Shown here one piece after another: positions 15,102 to 23,800 of a DNA stretch of 64,000 nt. The stretch is from assembly GCF_003626575.1 (NCBI RefSeq), contig NZ_RBDY01000035.1, positions 1 to 64,000 of the forward strand. The letters are read 5' to 3'. The DNA comes from Streptomyces radicis (GTDB lineage: Bacteria > Actinomycetota > Actinomycetes > Streptomycetales > Streptomycetaceae). Both the position numbers and the translations under genes were made by a program. Position 1 is the stretch's first letter. Each line of letters begins with the position of its first letter. Under the pieces are notes generated by a model, which did not search any database, was not told the origin of the DNA, and saw nothing but the letters and a program-made list of their open reading frames with translations.

Positions 15102-16852
15102 CGGGCCCCGCCGAGCAGCCCCGCGAGCTGCTGCCCGTCGCCACCGGGCCGCGCACCCGCGCGGCCGTGCGCGAACTGATCGGCCCGCACCGGGCGTTGG
15201 GCCTGGCCGCCGCGCTCACCATGACCGCGGCCACCGCCGTCGGGCTGCTCACCCAGCCGCTGCTCGGCCACATCGTGGACCAGGTCGCCGAGCGCCGCCC
15301 CGTCGGCGCGCTCACCGTGCCGGTCCTGCTGATCGCCGCCGTCGCCTTCGCCCACGGCATCGGCACCGCGCTCGGCCTCTCCCTCTTCTCACGGCTCGGC
15401 GAGACCGCCCTGGCCGGGCTGCGCGAGCGCTTTCTCGAACGCGCCCTGCGCCTGCCCCTGGCGCGGATCGAGCGGGCGGGCTCGGGCGACCTCACCGCGC
15501 GGGTCACCGCCGATGTCACCACCGTGGCGCAGGCGGTGCGCAACGCCCTTCCCGAGCTGGTCCGTTCGCTGCTCGCCATCGTCCTCACCCTGGGCGCGCT
15601 CGCCGTCCTCGACTGGCGTTTCCTGCTCGCCGCGCTGATCGCCGTGCCCGTCCAGGCGCACACCGCCCGCTGGTACGTCGGGCGCGCCGTCCCCCTCTAC
15701 GCCGAGCAGCGCGTCGTCACCGGCGCCCAGCAACAGCAGCTGCTCGACACCATCGGCGGGGCGTCCACCGTGCGCGCGTTCAGGATCGAGGACCGGCACG
15801 CCGCCCGGGTCGCCGAGCGCTCGGGGGTCGCGGTCGGCGTCACCAAGCGCGGTATCAGGCTGCTCCTCAGCTTCTACGCCCGCCTGCACATCGCCGAGTA
15901 CGCGGGCCTCGCCGCGGTCCTGGTGACCGGCTTCCTGCTGGTGCGCGGCGGCTCCGTCTCGATCGGCACGGCCACCGCGGCCGCGCTGTACTTCCACAGC
16001 CTGTTCAACCCGGTCAACGCCGCCCTCGTGCTGATGGACGACGCGCAGGCGGCCCAGGCCGGGCTCGCCCGCCTGATCGGCGTGGCCGACCTCGAACCGG
16101 ACGCCGACGACGCCGAGTCGGTCGGCCGCCGCGCGACGCCCGTGCCCGGCGCCGCCGTCACCGTCAGCGGCCTCGGCTACGCCTACCAGCCGGGGCGGCC
16201 CGTGCTGCACGGCCTCGACCTGACGCTCGCGCCGGGCGAGCGCGTCGCCCTCGTGGGCGCGAGCGGCGCGGGCAAGACGACGCTGGCCAAGCTGATCGCC
16301 GGGATCCACCCGCCCACCACGGGCGCGGTCACCGTCGTCGGCGACGTCGGCCTGGTCACCCAGGAGGTGCACGTCTTCGCGGGGCCGCTCGCCGAGGACC
16401 TGCTGCTGGCCCGCCCCGACGCGTCAGGGCCCGAGCTGCTCGCCGCGCTCGAACGGGTCGGCGCCCGGGCCTGGGCCGAGGCGCTGCCCGAGGGCCTCGC
16501 CACGGTCGTCGGCGAGGGCGGCCACCGCCTCACCGCCACCCAGGCCCAGCAACTCGCCCTCGCCCGCCTGGTGTTGGCCGACCCGCCGGTCGCGGTGCTC
16601 GACGAGGCGACCGCGGAGGCGGGCAGCGCGGGCGCCCGTTCCCTCGAACGCGCCGCCGAACGCGCCCTCGAGGGCCGCACGGCGCTGATCGTCGCGCACC
16701 GGCTCAGCCAGGCGCGTTCGGCCGACCGGATCGTGGTGATGGACGGCGGCCGCGTGGTCGAGACCGGCACCCACGACGAACTCTCCACCGCGGGCGGCGT
16801 CTACGCCGAGCTGTGGGCCGCCTGGTCGCTCTCCCGCGCGCTGAGCCACTGA
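15098..16852 (+). CDS. ABC exporter subunit 2: fused permease/ATPase with degenerate signature motif
   Basis: The 584-residue half-transporter has six predicted helices in residues 30-310, then an ATPase domain with intact Walker A GASGAGKTT (387-395), Walker B VAVLDEATAE (498-507) and switch His534 in VAHRLS. Its signature motif reads LTATQ (478-482) instead of LSGGQ. Paired with subunit 1, one composite site would combine this Walker A/B with the intact LSGGQ of subunit 1, and the other would have both halves degenerate. That is the pattern of asymmetric heterodimeric exporters. Start ATG 15098 lies in the ATGA overlap. Three in-frame stops follow in an 18-bp repeat, then a terminator. Confidence 0.92.
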   Translation: MTGPAEQPRELLPVATGPRTRAAVRELIGPHRALGLAAALTMTAATAVGLLTQPLLGHIVDQVAERRPVGALTVPVLLIAAVAFAHGIGTALGLSLFSRLGETALAGLRERFLERALRLPLARIERAGSGDLTARVTADVTTVAQAVRNALPELVRSLLAIVLTLGALAVLDWRFLLAALIAVPVQAHTARWYVGRAVPLYAEQRVVTGAQQQQLLDTIGGASTVRAFRIEDRHAARVAERSGVAVGVTKRGIRLLLSFYARLHIAEYAGLAAVLVTGFLLVRGGSVSIGTATAAALYFHSLFNPVNAALVLMDDAQAAQAGLARLIGVADLEPDADDAESVGRRATPVPGAAVTVSGLGYAYQPGRPVLHGLDLTLAPGERVALVGASGAGKTTLAKLIAGIHPPTTGAVTVVGDVGLVTQEVHVFAGPLAEDLLLARPDASGPELLAALERVGARAWAEALPEGLATVVGEGGHRLTATQAQQLALARLVLADPPVAVLDEATAEAGSAGARSLERAAERALEGRTALIVAHRLSQARSADRIVVMDGGRVVETGTHDELSTAGGVYAELWAAWSLSRALSH

Positions 16853-16891
16853 GCGCGGCCGAGCCACTGAGCGCGGCCGAGCCACTGAGCG
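16843..16891. repeat. 18-bp tandem repeat (2.7 copies) spanning the ABC stop codon
   Basis: GAGCCACTGAGCGCGGCC occurs at 16843-16860 and 16861-16878, with a partial third copy 16879-16891. Each copy carries TGA, and because 18 is a multiple of three, all three (16850, 16868, 16886) are in the frame of the ABC gene. It probably arose by slippage at the stop. Confidence 0.85.
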
Positions 16892-16920
16892 TGAAGGCCC
16901 GGGCGCCCCCGGGCCTTCAC
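16891..16920. terminator. Bidirectional terminator after the ABC exporter operon
   Basis: GTGAAGGCCCGGG (16891-16903) pairs perfectly with 16908-16920 across a 4-nt loop. This 13-bp stem lies between convergent genes at 16852 and 16928 and is the strongest hairpin of its kind here. Confidence 0.8.
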
Positions 16921-16927
16921 GCGCGGG

Positions 16928-18826
16928 TCACGCGTCCGTGCCGCCCTCAAGGTCGGGCAGGTCGGGCAGATCGGGGAACAACAGGTCCTCCTCCGTGGTG
17001 TAGGAGCACCACGTGTAGATGAAGTCCGCGTTCAACGAGCTGGTCTCGGTCAGGGTGCGCATGGAGAGGCCGGGGGACCGGTGCAGGAAGTGGTAGTCAC
17101 CGGCGGGCAGTTGGAGCGTGGTGGTGGGATAGTCGGTGCCCGATGAGCACGAGGAGTCACCCGGGTCGACCGGGTAGACCGAGCAGCCGTCGCACGGGCC
17201 CACCGTCTGCGATCCCGTGGTCGGCCCGGTCCAGAGGATCTCCAGCTCCTGCGGGGAGTCGTTGAGGACCTCTACCGTCACCGTGGCGCCGCCGCCGTCG
17301 TTCTCCGGCGGCAACTCCTCGCCCGCGGGTGGGTATTCGGCCGCGATCTGGCTGGCGATCAGGACCTTCTGCGCGTGGTCGACGCGCTCATGGCCCGGGT
17401 GGTCGGTCACCAGCTCGTTGAGGTGGGTGTCGGCGACGTCGTAGGAGCCGCCGAGGAAGCTGTCGGTGCCGCACTGGTAGAGGCCCTCGGGGATCGGCCC
17501 CTGCCCGTCGTCGGCCAGCTGGGTGAACTCCGCGCCAGGCAGCCCGGCGAACAGCGTGTTGAGCGAGCGCAGTTCGTCGAGCGACGCGCACGGGGCGTCG
17601 CCGCCGATGCCGTCGACGGCCGTCCGCTGCCGGTCGCCGAGCTCGCCAGGCAGCCCGGTCGCCTGCTCGCTCTCGCCGTGCTCGTCGAGCAGCTCGCGCA
17701 GCGACTCCCCGGCCGCCTCGGGGTCGGAGGCGATCTGCGAGACGCCGCAGCCGTGCAACGGTCCTGGCAGCGCGCCGCCCGCCCGCTCGGCCAGCCGCTC
17801 CGCCTCGGAGTCGTCGAACTCCTCGGGCAGGCCCACGAAGAAGCGCAGCGGCACCACGCCCGCGCAGTCGTCCTCGCCGGTGCGCGCGGCCGTCGCGTCC
17901 TCGTACAGCGCGTCGAGCCGGTCGGGCACCTCGCCCGCCGCGTCGGTGTCGGGGTGGTCGTCCCGCACCCCGAGGTACTGGCCGAGCGCCGAGCGGTAGG
18001 TGTCCTCCGCGTCCCCGAACGGCTCGTCGCCGACCCGTTCGACCCGCGCGTCGGCGGCGGCGAGCACCTCCTGGAGGTCGTCCTCGAGGGCTTGGCGCTG
18101 CGCGTCGTTGAAGAGGACCACCCCCGCGGCGGGCAGGGCGAGCAGCAGCACCCCCGCGGTGATCGGGATCCAGAGCCCGCGGCGGTTCGGCGCGGCAGGG
18201 CCCGCGAGCCGGTAGGCGTCGGCCGCGGTGGCCAGGGCGACGACGAGCCACAGCACGACCCACAGGCCGTTGATGCCATCGGCGGTGACCGGCAGCGCGA
18301 CGAAGAGGAGCGCGCCCGTGACGAGCCACGCGGGGAGGGCCCGCACCCAGCGCCGCAGATAGAGGTGACCGAGGCCGAGGCCGCTCAGGTTGAGCAGCGC
18401 GGCGGTGGCCGCGGTGCCCGGGTCCCTCGGCATGCCCGCCGTGGGCGGCACCGAGGGCGGGGGCGGGGGAGCGGCGGCGGGGAACGCCAGCGTGGCGGGC
18501 GGCGGCGCGGCGGGGAGCATCTCGGTCCGCGCCTCGCTCGAAGGCGGCGGCCCCGGCGGCGGAGGCGGCGTCACGGGCGGCGCCACCGGCGGCGCGGCGG
18601 GCGGGCCCTCGGGTGGGCCTGCCTGGTGCGGAACGGTCGGCGGCTCCGCCGAGGGCGGCGGCGCGTCCTGAGGCTCGGCGTCGGCCGGTTCGGCCTGCTC
18701 GGGGATCGCCTTCCGGGGTGAGGGCGCGTCAGAGGGCGCGCCGTCGGCCGGTGGCGCCCCGGTCGGCGGTCTTGTCTCCGGTGGCGGCGCAGGGACGTCG
18801 GGTCGGTCGTTGCCGGGGTCGGTCAT
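16928..18826 (-). CDS. Large Pro-rich membrane protein with exported Cys-containing C-terminal region
   Basis: I do not recognise a named family. The ~632-residue protein starts at ATG 18826 behind an AGGAGG site. The first ~150 residues are rich in Pro, Ala and Glu. A hydrophobic block with several membrane segments follows (for instance ALPAWLVTGALLFVALPV and ITAGVLLLALPAAGVVLF). The remaining ~370 residues look extracytoplasmic: acidic, with spaced cysteines (DDCAGVV, HGCGVSQ, APCASLDE, YQCGTDS, CDGCSVYPVD, SSCSSGTDY) that could pair. Near 200-290 it has helical text like tetratricopeptide solenoids (DAEDTYRSALGQYLGVRDDHPDTD; LNELVTDHPGHERVDHAQKVL). Proteins of this build occur in Streptomyces as envelope proteins of unknown role. 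It converges with the ABC operon. Confidence 0.8.
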   Translation of the reverse strand: MTDPGNDRPDVPAPPPETRPPTGAPPADGAPSDAPSPRKAIPEQAEPADAEPQDAPPPSAEPPTVPHQAGPPEGPPAAPPVAPPVTPPPPPGPPPSSEARTEMLPAAPPPATLAFPAAAPPPPPSVPPTAGMPRDPGTAATAALLNLSGLGLGHLYLRRWVRALPAWLVTGALLFVALPVTADGINGLWVVLWLVVALATAADAYRLAGPAAPNRRGLWIPITAGVLLLALPAAGVVLFNDAQRQALEDDLQEVLAAADARVERVGDEPFGDAEDTYRSALGQYLGVRDDHPDTDAAGEVPDRLDALYEDATAARTGEDDCAGVVPLRFFVGLPEEFDDSEAERLAERAGGALPGPLHGCGVSQIASDPEAAGESLRELLDEHGESEQATGLPGELGDRQRTAVDGIGGDAPCASLDELRSLNTLFAGLPGAEFTQLADDGQGPIPEGLYQCGTDSFLGGSYDVADTHLNELVTDHPGHERVDHAQKVLIASQIAAEYPPAGEELPPENDGGGATVTVEVLNDSPQELEILWTGPTTGSQTVGPCDGCSVYPVDPGDSSCSSGTDYPTTTLQLPAGDYHFLHRSPGLSMRTLTETSSLNADFIYTWCSYTTEEDLLFPDLPDLPDLEGGTDA

Positions 18827-19135
18827 GTCGGCCTCCTGGAGGTAGGGCGAACGGCGCGGAGCCGGCCTGCCGCGGTCGCGCCGCCAGTGCCACGAGTGCC
18901 CGCACAGAGGCGGACGGTGACGGAAGGTCGCACGGTTCCCTTTTCGCGGGAGGGGCTCGGAGGACGTGTCCGGCGGCGGGCACGCCGCAGGGCGCACAGC
19001 CTATGGCGCTCCCAAGGGAGGGGTCCCGCGAGGGTGTTGAGGGGACGGAGGCGACGAGGGAGCCCCGGTGAGGCTCATGTCGGGCAAACGCCATGAAAGA
19101 CGGGCAAGTCACCCTTGCGCGGCTAGCCTGACCCC
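18827..19135. other. Divergent intergenic region, 309 bp
   Basis: This lies between the starts of the membrane protein (minus) and an aldo-keto reductase (plus). A -10-like TAGCCT at 19124-19129 ends 6 bp before the ATG at 19136, the geometry of a leaderless transcript in Streptomyces. I see no small gene and no strong dyad in the rest. Confidence 0.5.
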
Positions 19136-20002
19136 ATGACCGTCAACGAACAGCTCGCACAGGCGTCCGGCACCTTTCGGCTGGGCGGCGACCTGACGAT
19201 CCACCGCCTGGGCTTCGGCACGATGCAGCTGGTGGAGCCCGGCGTGTGGGGCGGGGCGCGGGACCCCAGGGAGGCGGTGCGGGTGCTGCGCCGCGCCGTC
19301 GACCTGGGCATCACGTTCCTCGACACCGCGGACTCCTACGGCCCGTTCACCGCCGAGCTCCTGGTGCGCGAGGCGCTCCACCCCTATCCCTCGGGCGTCG
19401 TGATCGCCACCAAGGCGGGCTTCGTCCGCCCTGGCCCCGGGCAGTGGGTGCCGCTCGGCCGCCCCGAGTATCTGCGCCAGCAGGTCGAGCTGAGCCTGCG
19501 GAACCTGGCCCTCGACCGCATCGACCTCTTCCAGCTGCACCGCGTGGACCCGCAGGTGCCGCTGGCCGAGCAGATCGGCGTGCTCGGCGAGCTGCGCGTG
19601 GAGGGCAAGATCCGGCACATCGGGCTCAGCCAGGTCAGCGCCGCGACGCTCGCCGAGGCCGGGCGCACGGCCCCGATCGTGGCCGTGCAGAACCGCTACA
19701 ACCTCGCCGACCGCGCCGACGACGACGTCCTCGCCTACGCCGAGGCCCATGACATGGCGTTCATCCCGTGGACGCCGCTGGCCAAGGGCTCGCTCGCCCG
19801 CCCGGGCGGCGCGCTTGCCAGGATGGCCGAGGAGCGCGGCGCCTCCACCTCCCAGCTCGCGCTGGCCTGGCTCCTGCGGCGCTCCCCCGCGCTGCTGCCC
19901 ATCCCCGGCACCTCGTCGGTCGCGCACCTGGAGGAGAACACCGCGGCGGCCACGTTGGAGCTCTCCGACGCGGAGTACGAGGAGCTGGCCTCCGCGTCCT
20001 GA
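19136..20002 (+). CDS. Aldo/keto reductase
   Basis: The 288-residue enzyme has Asp63 and Tyr68 in FLDTADSYGP, Lys93 in ATKAGF and His135 in LFQLHRVDP, completing the AKR catalytic tetrad, with the NADPH-binding IPGTSSVAHLEEN at the C-terminal side. It belongs to the AKR group often annotated as oxidoreductase/pyridoxal-reductase-like. It should reduce a carbonyl compound in the cytosol. The probable -10 box immediately upstream suggests leaderless translation. It is single, with snapalysin downstream on the same strand after 151 bp of C-rich DNA. Confidence 0.92.
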   Translation: MTVNEQLAQASGTFRLGGDLTIHRLGFGTMQLVEPGVWGGARDPREAVRVLRRAVDLGITFLDTADSYGPFTAELLVREALHPYPSGVVIATKAGFVRPGPGQWVPLGRPEYLRQQVELSLRNLALDRIDLFQLHRVDPQVPLAEQIGVLGELRVEGKIRHIGLSQVSAATLAEAGRTAPIVAVQNRYNLADRADDDVLAYAEAHDMAFIPWTPLAKGSLARPGGALARMAEERGASTSQLALAWLLRRSPALLPIPGTSSVAHLEENTAAATLELSDAEYEELASAS

Positions 20003-20153
20003 CGCCGCGCGCCGCGGCCCGCCCGCGCCCCCCGCGCCCCCGCCCGCGCCCCTCGCGCCCCGCGTGCCCTCGCGCGCGGGGCCATGCGTGACGCGCGATG
20101 ACATGGGCATGATCGGGGGGTACTTCCCCCACACAAGGCCGGGAGGCCGATCG

Positions 20154-20669
20154 ATGACACTGCGAAACGCCGCGCGTGCGCTGCTGACCATGCTCCTGGT
20201 GACGCTGACGCTGGTGGGCACCCAGACCACGGCGGGCGCGGCACCCACCCCCACCCCCACCCCCACACAGGCCACCGTTCTCACCTATGACGCGAGCGGC
20301 AGCGCCGAGCTCACCGACGCCGTCCACAGCGGCGCCGCCGTGTGGAACGAGAGCGTGACCAGCGTCCGCCTCGAACCCGCCGCCCCCGGCGCGGACGCCA
20401 ACATCACCATCGTCGCCGACGACGGCTGGCCCCGCGCCCTGACCACCAGTCTGGGCAACGGCATCGTCTGGATGGGCCGTCAAGCCGTCGATGACGGCTA
20501 TGACACCATCCGCATCGCCGCGCACGAGCTCGGCCACATCCTGGGCCTGCCCGACATCAAGCCGGGCCCCTGCTCCAGCCTGATGTCCGGCTCGACCGGC
20601 GGCGTCGACTGCGCCAACCGCTACCCCGACGCGGCCGAACGCGCCGACGTCGAGGCGGCGTTCAGCTGA
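20154..20669 (+). CDS. Snapalysin-type secreted zinc metalloprotease
   Basis: The 171-residue protein has a Sec signal peptide (MTLRNAARALLTMLLVTLTL, cleavage after about AGAA at residue 30), a short Thr-Pro repeat, then a protease domain with HELGHILGLPD at 124-134: His124, Glu125, His128 and Asp134. HExxHxxGxxD is the signature of snapalysin (peptidase family M7), a small extracellular protease of Streptomyces. Two late cysteines (140, 153) match the family disulfide. The adjacent LysR gene often found with snpA is absent here. ATG 20154 is preceded by GGGAGG. A 12-bp-stem terminator follows. Confidence 0.93.
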   Translation: MTLRNAARALLTMLLVTLTLVGTQTTAGAAPTPTPTPTQATVLTYDASGSAELTDAVHSGAAVWNESVTSVRLEPAAPGADANITIVADDGWPRALTTSLGNGIVWMGRQAVDDGYDTIRIAAHELGHILGLPDIKPGPCSSLMSGSTGGVDCANRYPDAAERADVEAAFS

Positions 20670-20688
20670 CCGAGGCCGAACGGTCCGC

Positions 20689-20726
20689 CCCCGCCCACCC
20701 GCGCCCGCGGACCCGGGTGGGCGGGG
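20689..20726. terminator. Bidirectional terminator between snapalysin and SDR genes
   Basis: CCCCGCCCACCC (20689-20700) pairs perfectly with 20715-20726 around a 14-nt loop, between convergent genes. Confidence 0.65.
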
Positions 20727-20741
20727 AGACCGGCACCCGCG

Positions 20742-21692
20742 TCACTCCGTCACGCGCCGCTCCGACACCTCCCACAGCCGCGCCGCCGCCTCGGGGTCGA
20801 TCGCGAACGGCGCGACGCCACGGCGCGAGCCCGGCTGGTTGAGCCCCGCCTCGTTGCAGTCCTCGAAGTACCGGCCCGTCACCCCGTCGAGCAGCGGCGA
20901 CGCGGCGAGCAGCACCGAGGTCGCGGCCCCCTGCTCGGGTGTCTTCAACGTGGGCGCCTCCCCGTCGGACGACTGCGAGCGCCTGGCGCGTTCGATCTCC
21001 TCATCGGAGAGGTACCGGCCCAGATTGGTACTGATCCCGCCGGGCATCAGGGCGTTGACGGTGATCCCGTCCTTCCCCCAGCGCTTGGCCCCCTCCACCG
21101 CGAACAGCACGTTCGCGGTCTTCGACTGCCCGTACGCCAGCCACGGGTCGTAGCGCCGCTCGCGGAAATCGATGTCCTCGAACACCACGGGTGACCGCAG
21201 GTGCCCCGACGAGCTGACCGAGACGACCCGCGCGTCGCGCGCGTCGGCGAGCGCCCCGTGCAGCCCGGTGGCCAGCGCGAAGTGGCCCAGGTGGTTGGTC
21301 GCGAACTGCATCTCCCACCCGCGCGGCGTGCGCGTCTCCGGCATCGCCATGACCCCCGCGTTGTTCACCAGGATGTCCAACGGCCCCTCCCACGCGGCCG
21401 TGAACGACGAGATCGACGGCAGGTCGGCCAGGTCGAGCGGCGCGACGACGAGGCGGTCGTTCCCCGTGGTGGCCGTGATGTCCTCGGCCGTCCGCCGCCC
21501 CGCGGCGGTGTCCCGCACCGCGAGGACGACCTCGGCGCCCGCGTCCGCGAGCGCCCGCGCCGTCTCGATCCCGATCCCGGACGCCGCGCCGGTCACCACC
21601 GCACGGCGCCCGTGCAGATCGACCCCGGCGATGACCTCGGCGGCCGTTGAATCCGCCCCGAACGGCGTGGTGATGGGGGTGGTGGCAGTCAT
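20742..21692 (-). CDS. Short-chain dehydrogenase/reductase
   Basis: The 316-residue SDR has the cofactor motif VVTGAASGIGIETAR at about residues 31-45 (TGxxxGIG), VNNAGVMAM at the NNAG position, the catalytic Ser in VSVSSSGHLRS and the YGQSK motif (Tyr-x-x-x-Lys) near residue 195. Its text resembles the oxidoreductase/retinol-dehydrogenase-like subgroup with the extra RSPVVFEDIDF insertion. The substrate is unknown. I take ATG 21692 (MTATTPITTPFG). A perfect TetR-type palindrome lies 54 bp upstream, yet no TetR gene is adjacent. The divergent gene is an aldo-keto reductase. Confidence 0.9.
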   Translation of the reverse strand: MTATTPITTPFGADSTAAEVIAGVDLHGRRAVVTGAASGIGIETARALADAGAEVVLAVRDTAAGRRTAEDITATTGNDRLVVAPLDLADLPSISSFTAAWEGPLDILVNNAGVMAMPETRTPRGWEMQFATNHLGHFALATGLHGALADARDARVVSVSSSGHLRSPVVFEDIDFRERRYDPWLAYGQSKTANVLFAVEGAKRWGKDGITVNALMPGGISTNLGRYLSDEEIERARRSQSSDGEAPTLKTPEQGAATSVLLAASPLLDGVTGRYFEDCNEAGLNQPGSRRGVAPFAIDPEAAARLWEVSERRVTE

Positions 21693-22021
21693 GTTCCCTC
21701 TCGTCTCCCCTGGGGTGCCCGGGGCGGCCCGCCGATACGTTCGATGAGCGGAGGACCCTCCGCTACCGACGACGTTAAACGGCGGACCCGAGGGCCGCGC
21801 GCGGGCCGATCGCCTCCTCGACCCGCGGCACGACGGCCCTCGCGCCCGAGCCCGCGGCACCGGCGGTCACCGGGCGAACGGGGTGGGCACCCGTGCGTCA
21901 CCTGGCCGCGCCGGGACCGTTCACCCATGTCATCGGCCGGGCGCCCGTCGAGGGGTGGGGCATCCGGCATGCGGACGGCCCATGAGGAGAATCACCGAAT
22001 CGGGCGTAGGGTCCTGTCCTC
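21693..22021. other. Divergent intergenic region, 329 bp, SDR / aldo-keto reductase
   Basis: It holds the operator at 21747-21764 and a -10-like TAGGGT at 22007-22012, 9 bp from the ATG of the aldo-keto reductase gene, suggesting a leaderless or near-leaderless message. The remaining GC-rich DNA shows no convincing gene. Confidence 0.5.
21747..21764. promoter_or_regulatory. TetR-type operator candidate upstream of the SDR gene
   Basis: AGCGGAG-N4-CTCCGCT is a perfect 7-4-7 palindrome with the GCGGAG half-site common to operators of TetR repressors controlling SDR genes. The cognate repressor gene is not visible in the neighbourhood. Confidence 0.6.
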
Positions 22022-23026
22022 ATGGAGCATCGTTTTCTGGGCCGTAGTGGTCTTCTCATCAGTGAAATCTCCTACGGGAACTGGCTCACCCACGGCTCGC
22101 AGGTGGAGGAGGACGCCGCCACGGCCAGTGTGCGGGCGGCCCTCGACGCCGGGATCACCACCTTCGACACCGCCGACGTCTACGCGGAGACCCGCGCCGA
22201 GTCCGTGCTCGGCCGGGCGTTGAAGGGCGAGCGCCGGGAGGGACTCGAGATCTTCACCAAGGTCTTCTGGCCCACGGGCCCCGGCAAGAACGACCGCGGG
22301 CTCTCCCGCAAGCACATCATGGAGTCCATCGACAACTCGCTGCGCAGGCTCCAGACCGACCATGTCGACCTGTACCAGGCGCACCGTTTCGACGTGTCCA
22401 CGCCGCTCGAGGAGACGATGACGGCGTTCGCCGACATCGTCCACGCGGGCAAGGCGCACTACATCGGCGTCTCGGAGTGGACCGCCGACCAGATCCGCCG
22501 GGGCCACGCCCTCGCCACCGAGCTGCGGATCCCGCTGGTCTCGAGCCAGCCGCAGTACTCGATGCTGTGGCGGGTCATCGAGAGCGAGGTCATCCCGACC
22601 TCGGAGGAGCTCGGCCTCGGCCAGATCGTCTGGTCGCCGATCGCCCAGGGCGTGCTGACCGGCAAGTACCTGCCCGGCCAGCAGCCGCCCGCGGGCTCGC
22701 GCGCCACGGACGAGAAGGGCGGCGCCAACATGATCTCGCGCTTCCTTCGCGACGACGTCCTCGATGCGGTGCAGCGGCTCCGCCCGCTCGCCGACGAGGC
22801 CGGGCTCAGCCTGGCCCAGCTCGCGATCGCGTGGGTGCTCCAGAACCCCAACGTCTCCTCCGCGATCGTCGGCGCGTCGAGGCCCGAGCAGGTCGGCGAG
22901 AACGCCAAGGCCGCGGGCGTGAAGCTGGACGCGGGGCTGCTCGAGCGGATCGACGAGATCGTGGCCCCGGTCGCGGTCACCGACCCCGAGCAGGTGGCCA
23001 GGACCACGCCGCCCGCGCGCTCCTGA
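22022..23026 (+). CDS. Aldo/keto reductase (potassium-channel beta-subunit-like)
   Basis: The 334-residue enzyme has Asp49 and Tyr54 in FDTADVYAE, Lys80 in IFTKVFWP and His121 in YQAHRFD. The start MEHRFLGRSGLLISEISYGN and the internal GLSRKHIMESIDNSLRRLQTD text place it in the group that includes Kv-channel beta subunits and YghZ-like methylglyoxal reductases. It reduces an aldehyde with NADPH. It is the third AKR in 16 kb and the longest. The promoter looks leaderless. A terminator hairpin lies just after the stop. Confidence 0.93.
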   Translation: MEHRFLGRSGLLISEISYGNWLTHGSQVEEDAATASVRAALDAGITTFDTADVYAETRAESVLGRALKGERREGLEIFTKVFWPTGPGKNDRGLSRKHIMESIDNSLRRLQTDHVDLYQAHRFDVSTPLEETMTAFADIVHAGKAHYIGVSEWTADQIRRGHALATELRIPLVSSQPQYSMLWRVIESEVIPTSEELGLGQIVWSPIAQGVLTGKYLPGQQPPAGSRATDEKGGANMISRFLRDDVLDAVQRLRPLADEAGLSLAQLAIAWVLQNPNVSSAIVGASRPEQVGENAKAAGVKLDAGLLERIDEIVAPVAVTDPEQVARTTPPARS

Positions 23027-23047
23027 GCCGCGCGGCGTGAGGCGTCA

Positions 23048-23079
23048 GGGCCCCGGGGCGCGGCGGCGACCCGGGGCCC
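23048..23079. terminator. Terminator between the aldo-keto reductase and secreted-protein genes
   Basis: GGGCCCCGGG (23048-23057) pairs perfectly with 23070-23079 around a 12-nt loop in a convergent gap of 70 bp. Confidence 0.6.
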
Positions 23080-23096
23080 GCGCCGCGCGTGGGCGG

Positions 23097-23699
23097 TCAG
23101 CCCGCGGCGGCGACGTCGAACTCCAGGTCGGTCACCGTGCTCTCGCACACCCCGGTCGCGTCGTCGGCCCATGTGGCCGCGAGCCCCGCGGTGCCAAGGG
23201 CGCCCTCGGGCGCGCCCCCGTGGACCCGGATCCGCAGCCTGGCCTCGGCGGACTCGCCGGGGTCGAGGGCGCCGGTCCGCCCGAGGTAGGGGAAGTGCGG
23301 GCCCTCTTCCGGGTCCGCTTCGGGGATTGCGCCGAGCGGGCGCCAGGCGCCGTGGGCGAACCGCTGGGCCTTCACGGCGATGTCCGCGCCGCCCGAGGTG
23401 TCGTAGGCTCCCAGCTCGACAAAGGCGTAGAGGCGGTCCACGGGGTGGTCGTAGGTGTTGGTGACGCGGTAGGTGAACTCCGTCCACTCGCCCGCCACCA
23501 CGGGTTCTGGGATCCCGGTCAGCTCGATGTCCAGCGGGCCGTAGCGGGTGAACTCCGCGCAGCTCTCGGCGTCGAGGTCGCCGCCAGGACCGATGCCCCC
23601 GCCGGACGGCGCGGCGGCCAGGGCGGGCCCTGCGGCGAACAGGGTGGCGGAGAACAGGGCGCCGACCAGGGCGGCGGCCGCGACACGGGGGTGACGCAT
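23097..23699 (-). CDS. Secreted protein of unknown function
   Basis: I do not recognise a specific family. The 200-residue product has a clear Sec signal (MRHPRVAAAALVGALFSATL, cleavage about AGPALAAA near residue 29). The mature part looks like an immunoglobulin-like beta sandwich: WTEFTYRVTNTYDHPVDRLYAFVELG and LDPGESAEARLRIRVHG are typical of DUF11/NEW3-like alternating strands. Two cysteines (SCAEF near the mature N-terminus and GVCES near the C-terminus) could join the ends. ATG 23699 was chosen because the signal peptide starts there. The upstream intergenic region is shared with a divergent secreted esterase. Confidence 0.8.
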   Translation of the reverse strand: MRHPRVAAAALVGALFSATLFAAGPALAAAPSGGGIGPGGDLDAESCAEFTRYGPLDIELTGIPEPVVAGEWTEFTYRVTNTYDHPVDRLYAFVELGAYDTSGGADIAVKAQRFAHGAWRPLGAIPEADPEEGPHFPYLGRTGALDPGESAEARLRIRVHGGAPEGALGTAGLAATWADDATGVCESTVTDLEFDVAAAG

Positions 23700-23800
23700 G
23701 AGGTGCCTCGCAGGTGAATCGAAGATGAACGGCAACGCGGGTGTCCCAAGTGACCCCGTGGGATCCCCTCGGGTTGCGCGGGCGGCCCCTTCCGCACCGA

